Assembly: GCA_902785645.1 (NCBI GenBank)
Contig: CACZZG010000001.1
Span: forward strand, 123,748-187,747
Direction: 5' to 3'
DNA: 64,000 nt
DNA from: an uncultured Erysipelotrichaceae bacterium
Lineage (GTDB): Bacteria > Bacillota_I > Bacilli_A > RFN20 > CAG-826
How positions within the stretch are numbered: the first letter of the stretch is position 1; every line of letters begins with the position of its first letter. Below the pieces are notes generated by a model, which was given only the letters and a program-made list of their open reading frames with translations, was not told the DNA's origin and searched no databases. Both the position numbers and the translations under genes were made by a program. Positions 9,314 to 17,856 of the stretch are shown piece after piece.

Positions 9314-9371
9314 GGCTTGTGTTTCAATTATGATTGATATGTTTTACTGCTTGTGATGTGAACGCTCGCCG
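9314..9371 (+). repeat. Border element E1, copy 1
   Basis: GGCTTGTGTTTCAATTA (9314-9330) and CTCGCCG (9365-9371), separated so that the two motif starts are 51 bp apart. The same two motifs with the same 51-bp offset recur at 18863-18920, one mismatch in the first motif. It lies 30 bp after the DRT1 stop. Function is unknown; it is not specific to the RT, because the second copy follows a small HTH gene. Confidence 0.6.
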
Positions 9372-9454
9372 GGGTAAAACGATTATTAGATTCATTAATG
9401 GTGGTTGTGTGTTTTTTATAATCAATAATTTTATTGTGTGCGCGTAGTAGGTGA

Positions 9455-9565
9455 TGTGCAAACTCTTATAAATATAATAAAGAAAAAGACATAAAAGAAT
9501 TGCAAGAAATAGGCAAACAAGCTAAAAAAGTTTGTTCTAAGAAATATATAAAGGATATTTTTTAA
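9455..9565 (+). pseudogene. Possible 3' remnant of a lost gene
   Basis: An open stretch of 36 codons between stops, without a start, reads ...NKEKDIKELQEIG then KQAKKVCSKKYIKDIF and stops. The lysine-rich amphipathic composition is coding-like and is not matched in the other frames. I cannot assign a family. It lies between E1 and the first ATPase and suggests an earlier gene in this slot was deleted. Confidence 0.3.
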
Positions 9566-9698
9566 TAAGTTGATATCTAATCTAGCATTGTTTATAAAGA
9601 AGGGTGTACAGGAAATGTCCTTACAAAAACTCTATATTTATAGATTGCCAATAAAGTGCGCGATTAACAATTAATAATAAAGAGGCTGCCCATAAAAA

Positions 9699-9765
9699 GG
9701 TATATACTTTTTATAGCAAGATATAAAAAGTATATACCTATGAACTATATTAAAATATAGTTCAT
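9699..9765. repeat. Two adjacent perfect hairpins
   Basis: Arms 9699-9715 and 9722-9738 are perfectly complementary (17 bp, 6-nt loop). Arms 9740-9751 and 9754-9765 are perfectly complementary (12 bp). There is no T-run after either one, so they are not simple terminators. The inner sequence ACTATATTAAAATATAGT of the second also occurs in E2 copy 2 (22965-22982). The rest of 9566-9872 has no gene I can support. Confidence 0.65.
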
Positions 9766-9872
9766 CTTACAGCAGTTTTTGCCAACAATCCCTCGGCTAT
9801 GTAATAAAAGAGTGTTTATATGGCGTTTAAAGCGGAAAAACTTAAAAAAATATCAAATTATTACGCGTTAAC

Positions 9873-9901
9873 TTGCATTTAACTACTAAAATCGATAGTA
9901 T
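9873..9901 (+). promoter_or_regulatory. Promoter of the AAA ATPase-GHKL unit
   Basis: TTGCAT (9873-9878), 17-bp spacer, TAGTAT (9896-9901). Expected start of transcription is near 9908, which makes the ATG at 9915 the translation start and excludes the in-frame TTG at 9873. Confidence 0.5.
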
Positions 9902-9914
9902 AGAATCAGAAAAT

Positions 9915-11159
9915 ATGAAAAAGAAACTATTTAAAAGAGAAAATTATTTATCTAAGATTAGGCCTTTTTATCATGAAACAGATTTGATTAAGGTTATCAC
10001 AGGAATTCGTAGATGTGGGAAATCCTCCATTATGGAAATGATTGCCGATGAATTGGTGGAAGGCGGAGTTGATTCTGAAAACATTATTTATATCGATTTA
10101 GATAAAAGAGGATATAAAAGCATAAAGACTCCGGATGAGTTGGAATCTCTTATTGATACAATGTCTAAAGGAATCAATGGCGTTAAATATCTATTTGTAG
10201 ATGAAATACAAAATGTTAAAAACTTTGAAAGAATGATAAATGCTTTTAGAGAAGAAGATGATTATTCAATTTTTATTACTGGAAGCAATTCCTATTTATT
10301 AAGCGGTGAATTAATGACGCATCTTACGGGTCGTTACCTAGAATTTGAAGCGTTCACACTAAATTTTGAAGAATATCTTAAAATGAAGGAATTCTATAAA
10401 ATGCCGATCGATCAAAACCCTTCTATTGAACTTGATAAATATTTATTAGAAGGTGGGTTTCCTAGAACCTTATTTTTACCAGACCTAGCATCTAAAAGAT
10501 TATATATTCATGAAGTAGTGGATGAAATCTTTAAAAAGGATATTAAAAAAAGAGTCAAGATAAGGAAAACCGCTGTTTTCAATTTGGTTAGAGACTACAT
10601 CATCAATAATTATGGAGCGACAACCAGCATCAACAATATAGTTAAAGAGTTGAACAAAAATGGAGCCTCTGTTCGCTTTGAAACTGTCTCAAAATATGTT
10701 CAACATCTAATGGATGCTAAGATTATTTATGAATGCGATAGATTCGATATGAAATCTAAAAATATGTTTCAAAACGAAAAGAAATATTATTTGGCTGATT
10801 TGTCTTTAACAATGTTTACAAATCCTGATAGTAGAATCAATTATGGACCCGCTCTTGAAAACGTTGTTTATCTATACGCTAAGTCCAAGAGATATGAAGT
10901 ATCCGTTGGGAGAATCGGCAAACTAGAATGTGATTTTATCTTAAAAGACATTAATCTTAACTATTGTTATGTTCAAGTCGCGTACACTATTTTGGATAGC
11001 GAAAAAACAGAGAATAGAGAATATGCTCCTTTGGAGAAGATTCAAGATAATTTCCCAAAATTTGTGTTAACAACAGATTTCTTAATTCAAAAAAGAAAAG
11101 GAATCATACATGATAATTTGATGTTGTTTATGAAAAACGATAAGATTTTTACTAGATAG
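9915..11159 (+). CDS. AAA-type ATPase with C-terminal DUF4143-like domain
   Basis: 414 aa from ATG 9915. Walker A is GIRRCGKS (residues 30-37, K36), Walker B is LFVDEIQ, and ITGSNS is the sensor-like segment; this is the AAA_14 fold. The C-terminal half (about 200-414) has a winged-helix part and a PD-(D/E)XK-like end typical of DUF4143 (LECDFI ... YVQVAY). These proteins are common in gut Bacillota and often sit in accessory regions, but their function is not established. It is followed directly by the GHKL-nuclease gene. A second, diverged member lies at 13607, sharing the ITGIRR-GKS core and the same architecture. Confidence 0.8.
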   Translation: MKKKLFKRENYLSKIRPFYHETDLIKVITGIRRCGKSSIMEMIADELVEGGVDSENIIYIDLDKRGYKSIKTPDELESLIDTMSKGINGVKYLFVDEIQNVKNFERMINAFREEDDYSIFITGSNSYLLSGELMTHLTGRYLEFEAFTLNFEEYLKMKEFYKMPIDQNPSIELDKYLLEGGFPRTLFLPDLASKRLYIHEVVDEIFKKDIKKRVKIRKTAVFNLVRDYIINNYGATTSINNIVKELNKNGASVRFETVSKYVQHLMDAKIIYECDRFDMKSKNMFQNEKKYYLADLSLTMFTNPDSRINYGPALENVVYLYAKSKRYEVSVGRIGKLECDFILKDINLNYCYVQVAYTILDSEKTENREYAPLEKIQDNFPKFVLTTDFLIQKRKGIIHDNLMLFMKNDKIFTR

Positions 11160-11182
11160 TAAAAGGAGATAGTAAAAGGAGA
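11157..11182 (+). repeat. 13-bp tandem duplication spanning a stop codon and Shine-Dalgarno
   Basis: TAGTAAAAGGAGA occurs twice back to back (11157-11169, 11170-11182). The first copy contains the TAG stop of the ATPase; the second supplies AGGAGA 6 nt before the ATG at 11189. A copy-number change by slippage would move the spacing between the two genes without changing the ribosome-binding site. Confidence 0.85.
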
Positions 11183-11188
11183 GTGCTA

Positions 11189-13165
11189 ATGAGAAGAAAT
11201 TTTTCAATGAATATTAATGGCAAAGTCAATAATTATCGATTAACAAAAAATGATTCACTTATGCCTTTATTTGAAGCAATTGCTAATTCTATTTTTTCAA
11301 TTAACCAAAGAAAAGAGACTGATTCTGATTTCAAAGGAAAAATAGAAATTGAATTATTGAGAGAAAATGTTTTGTTTGATGATTACAAGGATAGTCCAAT
11401 TGCTCAATTTATTGTTAAAGACAATGGCGTTGGCTTCACCGATGAAAACATGGATTCCTTTATGACCTCAGATTCTCGTCTAAAAGAGAAATATGGTGGA
11501 AAAGGAAACGGAAGGTTTTCATGGCTTAAGGTTTTTAATGTTGTTGAAGTTGAAAGCATTTACAAAGATGATAACAAGTTCTATAAGAGATCATTTGCTT
11601 TTGGTAAAAGCACAGATATCATAGAGGATTCTATTTCTGAAATTGGTGAAAACGAGTTGATGACCACAATCAAAATGATTGGCATAAATGATGATTTCAA
11701 AAAGCATATTCCTACAAGCATCTTAACCATAGTCACAAAAACAATAGAACACTTTGTAGTTTGCTTATTATCTGATAATTGTCCTAATATTTATCTAATC
11801 GACGAAGAAAACAATATTTGTATAAACGACAAATTTAGAAATGATTATTTTGGTGATTCCAAGAAGGACACTTTTGTTATAGATAATTATTCTTTTAATA
11901 TTACTCATTTGAAAATTAAGAGTCCTGAGTTTGGACAAAATAAGTTGTATTATTGTGCAAACGACAGATTGGTTAAGAGCAAAAAAATAGATGAAAACAT
12001 CACTGATCTTGACGAGGCTATTTTTGCAAAGGAAGGTTTCTGGTATCTAGGCATATTAACGGGTGATTATTTAGATCAAAACGTTGATTATAATAGACAA
12101 TCTTTTTCAATTGATGAGGATAGTGAATTCGATATATCTATAAATAAAATGACAAGAGAAGCTGTATCCAAAGCCAAAGTGTTTTTGGCTGGTTACTTAG
12201 AAAAAGCAAGAGCAGAAAAAATGAAAAGAGTAACTGAATATGCAACCAAACAAGCTCCTGAATATAGATATCTGCTCAATAGAAAGAAAGATGAAATTAG
12301 CAAGCTAAAGCCGGGGCTTAGTGATGAAGAACTTGATGACTCACTATTTAAGATTAAAAGAGATTTAGAAAAAGAGGTAAAACAAGACTGCGACGTCGTT
12401 CTTCAGAAAATAGAAGATAACGGTTTAGATGATTCTTTTGAACAAGAGCTTATTGAAACAATTAGCAAAGTTTCAGAAATGAACAAATCAGCTCTAACTA
12501 ATTACATAGCTAAAAGAAAAATTATCATTGATTTTTTTAAGAAAGCACTCAGAAAGAAAGATAATGGAAAATATGAGCTTGAAAAAGTTGTTCATAATTT
12601 AATTTTTCCAATGAAAACGACAAGCGAGTCATGTAATTATGAAAATCACAATCTGTGGCTAATTGATGAAAAACTATCATATTCTGTTTATGTTGCATCA
12701 GATATTGCACTAGGGAATGACCCAGAAAACAATAGACCCGATATTCTTGTTTGCGATGGCCCTGTTGTTATTTGTGATGACGATGAATCTACATTTTATA
12801 ATACGATTTCAATTTTCGAAATTAAAAGACCTCAAAGAGATGATTATACAATCGAGGACAACCCTTATACGCAATTGATTAAATATCTTGAAAAAATACA
12901 AAAAGGAGATGCTTTAGATAAAAATGGTAGGCCAATAAGAGTTGGCAATAATACGCAATATTTTCTTTATGCTGTTTGTGATATAACTTCTACTCTTAAG
13001 AACGTGATTAAAATGCTAGGCTTTACCTATTTTGATAATGAAAAAGGAGCTTTTTTGTTCTCAAAAAATTATAACGCATACATTGAACTAATATCGTTTG
13101 ACAAAATGCTGAGTGATTCCGAATTGCGTAATAAGGTATTCTTTAAAAAGCTTGGTATCGAATAG
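11189..13165 (+). CDS. GHKL ATPase fused to PD-(D/E)XK-type nuclease, candidate defence effector
   Basis: 658 aa from ATG 11189, chosen because AGGAGA sits 6 nt upstream. The N-terminal ATP-binding domain has the GHKL N-box EAIANS (E29, N33), DNGVGF (78-83) and GGKGNGR (103-109). A charged, probably coiled linker (about 340-480) follows. The C-terminal domain carries RPDILV (D518) and FEIKRP (E544, K546), i.e. D-x25-E-x-K of a PD-(D/E)XK nuclease. A GHKL switch linked to a nuclease recalls MORC/Hsp90-like defence ATPases such as Tiamat, but I cannot assign it to a named system. It forms an operon with the AAA ATPase, suggesting a two-component ATPase-nuclease pair. Confidence 0.75.
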   Translation: MRRNFSMNINGKVNNYRLTKNDSLMPLFEAIANSIFSINQRKETDSDFKGKIEIELLRENVLFDDYKDSPIAQFIVKDNGVGFTDENMDSFMTSDSRLKEKYGGKGNGRFSWLKVFNVVEVESIYKDDNKFYKRSFAFGKSTDIIEDSISEIGENELMTTIKMIGINDDFKKHIPTSILTIVTKTIEHFVVCLLSDNCPNIYLIDEENNICINDKFRNDYFGDSKKDTFVIDNYSFNITHLKIKSPEFGQNKLYYCANDRLVKSKKIDENITDLDEAIFAKEGFWYLGILTGDYLDQNVDYNRQSFSIDEDSEFDISINKMTREAVSKAKVFLAGYLEKARAEKMKRVTEYATKQAPEYRYLLNRKKDEISKLKPGLSDEELDDSLFKIKRDLEKEVKQDCDVVLQKIEDNGLDDSFEQELIETISKVSEMNKSALTNYIAKRKIIIDFFKKALRKKDNGKYELEKVVHNLIFPMKTTSESCNYENHNLWLIDEKLSYSVYVASDIALGNDPENNRPDILVCDGPVVICDDDESTFYNTISIFEIKRPQRDDYTIEDNPYTQLIKYLEKIQKGDALDKNGRPIRVGNNTQYFLYAVCDITSTLKNVIKMLGFTYFDNEKGAFLFSKNYNAYIELISFDKMLSDSELRNKVFFKKLGIE

Positions 13166-13240
13166 TCTTTAATTAACTTGTTTCAAATCCGCTTATATTT
13201 AAATAACTATAAAAATGCCGGCCCCTTTTAATTTTCAAAC

Positions 13241-13498
13241 GGGATTGATATAGTCGGTGAATAATGTTCATATTTTTTTGCGTTCATTATTACTTGTTTT
13301 TATGCTATTTGGATTTATATAGTCGGGTCAGCTTTCACACCAACCATGTGTTTTGTACCATTATCGGTGTATCTCGCAATTAAAACACTATATAGAATAA
13401 AAAGTATATGGGCTTAATACACCTTTAAGTGGGATTGTCACAGTCGGAATAATTTGTAGCGAAAAATAAATAGGGATTACTACAGTACGTTAAAGACA
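13241..13498 (+). repeat. Border element E2, copy 1 (258 bp)
   Basis: A non-coding block homologous to 22817-23074, also 258 bp. It contains four copies of a ~17-bp motif close to GGGATTnnnAYAGTCGG, at 13241, 13310, 13431 and 13473, with offsets of 69, 121 and 42 bp. The other copy has offsets of 70, 120 and 42. Each motif can form GAUU/AGUC with a variable 5-nt loop, apart from the last. The strongest similarity between copies is the segment after about 13352 (TGTTTTGTaCcATTATC). The rest of 13166-13606 shows no gene. Confidence 0.75.
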
Positions 13499-13606
13499 CA
13501 ATTTGACTAAACAGTTTTACCAAATCTATGAAAAGTGTTTAGTAATAGTAAACAATTTGATTGACTTAAGTCATAGTGTTTAGTATTATTTAGATGGGCG
13601 ACGATA

Positions 13607-14800
13607 ATGAATAATATTATTAAAAGAGAAAAGTATTTAAAACAGATTAGAGAATTCTATGATAGTGACTTAATCAAGGTCATTACAGGAATTAGAAGAT
13701 CTGGTAAGTCCATTATTCTTCAAGAAATAATGGAAGAGATAAAAAATAAATCAAATAATGTTATTTATTTAAACTTCGAAAAAACAGCGGATATCTCTAA
13801 AGCGGGTACCGCTTCTTTACTAGTTCAATATATTCAAGATAATCGCAAAGAAGACAAATGTTATGTTTTTCTTGATGAAGTGCAAGAAGTGGAAGATTGG
13901 CAAGTTGCGGTTAAAGATTTAAGAATAGATAATTGTTCTGTTTTTATTACTGGAAGTAATTCTAAACTTTTATCAGGTGAGATAACCAAGTATTTAAGTG
14001 GCCGCTTTGTCTCTTTTAGAGTGAGACCATTTGTATATAAAGAAATCCTTGAATATTCAAAGATTACAGGTAAAGTAGTGGATTCTAATAATTATTTGGT
14101 TTGGGGCGGTTTTCCTGGAAGACTAGAAGCAGCCACTATTGAAGGTACCATTCAATATTTAAATGATTTAGATTCTACAATTGTTTTAAATGATTTAATC
14201 AACAGATATAAGATTAAAAAACAAGCCATTTTCATCAAGATTGTTAATTATATTCTTATTAATAATGCACGTATTTTTTCTATTAGATCAATTCATAAAT
14301 ACATTAAAAATGATTACCCAGAGATTTCTACCGCAACAGTGGCGAAGTATGTTGATTACCTTAAGCAAGCTTATATTATTGATGAAATACCTCAGTATTC
14401 CACTAAAGCTAAAAGAGAATTATCTTTCTATGGAAAAATATATAATTCCGATGTTGCTTTGAATTCAATAAGAGTTAACGATGGCCGCTATGACCTTGAC
14501 CATAATTTAGAGAATATCGTGTATAACGAGTTGATTTATATGGGATATGAATTATCGGTTTATTCTAACAATGGAAAAGAAATTGATTTTAGAGCCACTA
14601 AAGATGGAAAAACTTATTTTATCCAAGTGGCTTATAGTGTAGCCGATGCTAAGGCATACGATAGAGAATTTGATGCTTTTAAGAACATGGATAATTCCAA
14701 TCAAAAAATCCTTATTACTACAGACCCAATTGATTATTCAACGAGTTCCGTCAAACATATTAAGTTTCAAGATTTTTTATTAATAAACGAAATAGATTAG
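13607..14800 (+). CDS. Second AAA-type ATPase with DUF4143-like domain
   Basis: 397 aa. Walker A GIRRSGKS (28-35, K34), Walker B VFLDEVQ, then ITGSNSKLLSGE, then a winged-helix region and a C-terminal nuclease-like segment (KEIDFRATKDG, FIQVAYS). Same family as the gene at 9915 but clearly diverged. It stands alone between E2 copy 1 and the methyltransferase. There is no good Shine-Dalgarno before the ATG at 13607; a TTTAGTATTATTTAG stretch upstream may hold a -10. Function unknown. Confidence 0.8.
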   Translation: MNNIIKREKYLKQIREFYDSDLIKVITGIRRSGKSIILQEIMEEIKNKSNNVIYLNFEKTADISKAGTASLLVQYIQDNRKEDKCYVFLDEVQEVEDWQVAVKDLRIDNCSVFITGSNSKLLSGEITKYLSGRFVSFRVRPFVYKEILEYSKITGKVVDSNNYLVWGGFPGRLEAATIEGTIQYLNDLDSTIVLNDLINRYKIKKQAIFIKIVNYILINNARIFSIRSIHKYIKNDYPEISTATVAKYVDYLKQAYIIDEIPQYSTKAKRELSFYGKIYNSDVALNSIRVNDGRYDLDHNLENIVYNELIYMGYELSVYSNNGKEIDFRATKDGKTYFIQVAYSVADAKAYDREFDAFKNMDNSNQKILITTDPIDYSTSSVKHIKFQDFLLINEID

Positions 14801-14901
14801 TTATATATCAAAAATAGCAACAATTAGCTGATTGATGTGCTATTATTTAAGCACATTAACAATTGTTATTGTAAGCACTGTATATTCAAAGACTTTAGTA
14901 A

Positions 14902-15813
14902 ATGAAACCAAAAATTCACCTTATTAGTTTTTTAGATAATGACATCCAATTATTTAATGATGATTGTATGAATGTTTTTTCCAATATTCCAAATAACTCC
15001 ATTTCACTTATAGTCACTTCACCGCCATATTGTATGGGAAAAGAATACGAGAATATTACAGATGATATCAATTCATTTATAAATTTAAATAGTAAAGTTA
15101 TAAAGGAATCTATTCGCGTTTTAAAAAATGGTGGTAGTCTTTGCTGGCAAACCGGTTTCCATGTTAAAAACTCCATATCAATTCCGCTCGATATTATTAT
15201 TTATAATATTGTTGAAAAGATTAACAGAGAACTCGAAGATAAAGATAAATTAATTCTCCATAATAGAATTGTTTGGACATTTGGACATGGTTTGAATTCA
15301 GAAAAGAGATTCAGTGGAAGATACGAAACCATATTATGGTTTACGAAAGGAAATGAGTATTCTTTTGATTTGGATTCGATTAGAATTCCTCAAAAGTATC
15401 CAGGAAAAAAATATTCTCGCGGCAAAAAAGCTGGAGAATATAGTGGCAATCCATTAGGAAAGAATCCATCCGATGTTTGGGATATACCGAATGTTAAAGC
15501 CAATCATGTTGAGAAAACATCTCATCCGTGCCAATTTCCTGTTGCTATACCACAACGCCTTATAAAAGCACTTACTAAACCTGGTGATTGGGTCATGGAT
15601 CCGTTTTTAGGTAGTGGAACGACTGCTGTTGCTGCGGTTTTGGAAAAAAGAAGGTTTATCGGTTCAGAAATAAAAAAAGAATATATTGAAATATGTAAAG
15701 AAAGAATTGAAAAAGCGATTGACGGTAGCATATTAGTGAGACCTGACGTCCCTGTTTCAGAGCCAGATTTAAAACAAAAAGTTGCACAAAAGCCAAAGGA
15801 GTTTAAATGGTGA
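14902..15813 (+). CDS. DNA methyltransferase, beta-class (N4-cytosine or N6-adenine)
   Basis: 303 aa. The catalytic motif IV is TSPPY (residues 39-43) near the N-terminus and the AdoMet-binding motif I DPFLGSGTT is at 233-241, so the order is IV then I, as in beta-class enzymes. SPPY favours N4-cytosine over N6-adenine methylation (family knowledge, not decisive). The stretch between (about 100-225), with EKRFSGRYETILWFTKG, is typical of this class. Its last codons overlap the ATG of the DGQHR-nuclease gene, so the two are coupled and probably form a modification-restriction pair. Confidence 0.85.
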   Translation: MKPKIHLISFLDNDIQLFNDDCMNVFSNIPNNSISLIVTSPPYCMGKEYENITDDINSFINLNSKVIKESIRVLKNGGSLCWQTGFHVKNSISIPLDIIIYNIVEKINRELEDKDKLILHNRIVWTFGHGLNSEKRFSGRYETILWFTKGNEYSFDLDSIRIPQKYPGKKYSRGKKAGEYSGNPLGKNPSDVWDIPNVKANHVEKTSHPCQFPVAIPQRLIKALTKPGDWVMDPFLGSGTTAVAAVLEKRRFIGSEIKKEYIEICKERIEKAIDGSILVRPDVPVSEPDLKQKVAQKPKEFKW

Positions 15814-17609
15814 AAAAATCAAACAAACCAAAGCTGACAAAAGAACAAATTGCCGAGAACAAAAAGAGGAAAGATTTTTCAAATCAAATTGAAAAGATTT
15901 TTGTTAATTCTGGATTTGAAAAACTGAATGTCAAAAACTGGCAATTTATGCTAGGCGGCAAAAACAACGAACTTGATCATTGCTTTATTTATGAGAATGT
16001 TTTGATTGTTTGTGAAGACACTTTAAAATTTTTAAAAGGCGAAGAAAAGAATAATCCTGGTGGACAAATTAATCGCACCAAGCATAAGTCGGAAAAAGAA
16101 GAAACGGCTCGTATTATTTTGGATGATGAAAAGAAAGAATTTTATTCTTTACTATCTCAACATTGTCCTGAAAGTAAGTATTTACCTAAATATGAGTATC
16201 AAGAGATAAAGATGTTTTATCTATATTTTGAATATGGAGTAACCAAATATTCAAATGAAGATATAGAAAGATATAGTCATTTATCATTTATTGATAAATC
16301 GACTTTTAGCTATTTTTCAATAATGTCTAATAGTATAAAAAGATCGTTTATTTACGAATTATTTAAATATTTTAATTTAAATAGAAATGACGTCGGAAAG
16401 CCCAACCCTTTTGGTGGTGGAAACATTCAAAACCTTCAAACCTCAATAATATATCCAAAAACTATTACCGGTTATACTAACGGAGTAAGAATGGTTTCAT
16501 TTATGATGAGGCCTATTGATCTTATCCAAAATAGTTATGTTTTAAGAAAAGATGGATGGAAACAAGATTTTGATATGTATCAAAGACTCGTGACCGCCAA
16601 ACGAATAAAAAGCGTAAGAGAATATGTGGCAAATTGCAAAACAGCCTTTTTGAATAATATAATAGTAACTCTTCCAGATTCTGTGGTTTTCTTTAAAAAA
16701 GAAGGAGAAGAAACAAAAATGGTTCCACTGGAGAGTATTGTTCAGTTTGATAAAGACATTATTATGCAAATTCCACTAGATTATAATTCGATAGGAATTA
16801 TTGATGGACAACATCGTGTTTACGCATATTATGAGGATGATTCCGCAAATGAAACAGAACAAAAAATAGCAAAACTTAGGGAGGAATTGAACTTGCTGGT
16901 TACTGGTATTATTTACCCAAAAACCGGACCACTAAAAGAACAATTTGCCAGAAGAAGATTTGAAAGTGAAATATTTGTAACAATTAATAAAAATGCTAAG
17001 GCGGTTGACGCCGATACACTCATACAAGTTCAAGCAATAATGAATCCAACATCAGGGGAAGCCATTTCTAGAAAGGTTATTGAATTGCTAAATAATAGAG
17101 ACACATTTAAAAATATGTTTCAACTATCTAAGACTGATGATGCTCCAATTAAGACGGCATCAATTATTCAGTACGCATTATCGAGTCTGCTTGTTGCGAA
17201 AAACGCACCCACATCTCTCTACATGTATTGGCTTAAAAAAACTGGGCATAGTGATGATTATGTTCTCGAAAAGGATTGTGATATAAAAGAATATGTTAAT
17301 TATTGTGCGCTTTCGTTAGAAACATATTTTAAAGCAATTAAAAGCAGGTTCTTAAGTTATTGGAACAAAGAATCGAAACTTCTCAAAGTGATATCTTTGA
17401 ATGCTTTTATCATTGCCTTTAGAGAAACTTTGTTGCACACAAACGGACCAAGGGATTACACATTTTATTTTAATGCTTTTTCGTCATTTACTTTAGATTT
17501 TGGCAAAGATAACAACAATTTCCCGTACGCTGGTGCTCAATACAGCAAGTTTGCCAAAGCATTGCTTATTCCAGAAATTGAAAAGTATAATCGAAAAGTT
17601 AGCATTTAG
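15807..17609 (+). CDS. DGQHR-domain protein with N-terminal PD-(D/E)XK-like domain, putative restriction partner
   Basis: 600 aa. Residues 333-337 are DGQHR inside IIDGQHRVYAYYE, the signature of the DndB/DGQHR family, found in DNA-modification loci. The N-terminal ~75 residues look like a restriction-endonuclease-like fold: ELD (55-57) followed by LIVCEDT (66-72). The usual lysine is missing (E70-D-T72), so the nuclease may be altered or inactive. It starts inside the methyltransferase gene (ATG 15807, 7-bp overlap), arguing for one functional unit that distinguishes modified from unmodified DNA. It could instead regulate the methyltransferase, as DndB does in phosphorothioation systems. Confidence 0.65.
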   Translation: MVKKSNKPKLTKEQIAENKKRKDFSNQIEKIFVNSGFEKLNVKNWQFMLGGKNNELDHCFIYENVLIVCEDTLKFLKGEEKNNPGGQINRTKHKSEKEETARIILDDEKKEFYSLLSQHCPESKYLPKYEYQEIKMFYLYFEYGVTKYSNEDIERYSHLSFIDKSTFSYFSIMSNSIKRSFIYELFKYFNLNRNDVGKPNPFGGGNIQNLQTSIIYPKTITGYTNGVRMVSFMMRPIDLIQNSYVLRKDGWKQDFDMYQRLVTAKRIKSVREYVANCKTAFLNNIIVTLPDSVVFFKKEGEETKMVPLESIVQFDKDIIMQIPLDYNSIGIIDGQHRVYAYYEDDSANETEQKIAKLREELNLLVTGIIYPKTGPLKEQFARRRFESEIFVTINKNAKAVDADTLIQVQAIMNPTSGEAISRKVIELLNNRDTFKNMFQLSKTDDAPIKTASIIQYALSSLLVAKNAPTSLYMYWLKKTGHSDDYVLEKDCDIKEYVNYCALSLETYFKAIKSRFLSYWNKESKLLKVISLNAFIIAFRETLLHTNGPRDYTFYFNAFSSFTLDFGKDNNNFPYAGAQYSKFAKALLIPEIEKYNRKVSI

Positions 17610-17648
17610 TATTCCTTTAATAAAAAGTTTGATTGTTCAAATGGCGCC

Positions 17649-17720
17649 ATGAAAGAACAAAATAATAAAAAAGTGTTTAGATTCTTTAAAAGATTATTTG
17701 ACTCCATCATGAATGATTAA
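17649..17720 (+). CDS. Possible 23-aa basic peptide
   Basis: ATG 17649 to TAA 17720 encodes MKEQNNKKVFRFFKRLFDSI plus three residues. It is 39 bp after the DGQHR gene with no clear Shine-Dalgarno. It is listed because the peptide is amphipathic and basic, but it may be chance. The remaining sequence to the ncRNA promoter at 17825 shows no gene. Confidence 0.2.
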   Translation: MKEQNNKKVFRFFKRLFDSIMND

Positions 17721-17824
17721 TGGAAATAACCGCAATTTTCTTTTTGTCATCGTGCCACTATTTGTCTTTCGACTAAAAGGAAGAAAGATAAATAATGGAA
17801 AGAAGAAAAAGAAAATAAAAACCA

Positions 17825-17853
17825 TTGAAACGACCATACATATTATGTAATAT
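17825..17853 (+). promoter_or_regulatory. Strong promoter of the structured ncRNA
   Basis: TTGAAA (17825-17830), exactly 17 bp, TAATAT (17848-17853). It predicts an RNA starting at the GG near 17857. Confidence 0.7.
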
Positions 17854-17856
17854 ATA

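Noticed and set aside
9314..9371. E1 as an RNA partner specific to the DRT reverse transcriptase
   Set aside because: A second copy at 18863 has no reverse transcriptase nearby, and DRT type 1 is not known to need such an RNA.
9660..9790. Insertion sequence at the hairpin pair
   Set aside because: AGAGGCTGCCC resembles some IS ends, but there is no transposase, no matching opposite end and no target duplication that I can find.
9873..9914. TTG at 9873 as start of the first AAA ATPase
   Set aside because: It overlaps the -35 hexamer of the likely promoter, and the extra 14 residues are unlike the family start; ATG 9915 fits the predicted transcript start.
13241..13498. CRISPR array made of the GGGATT...AGTCGG motifs
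   Set aside because: Offsets are 69, 121 and 42 bp, the motifs are short and imperfect, no cas gene is in the window, and the second locus repeats the same irregular spacing, which an array would not do.
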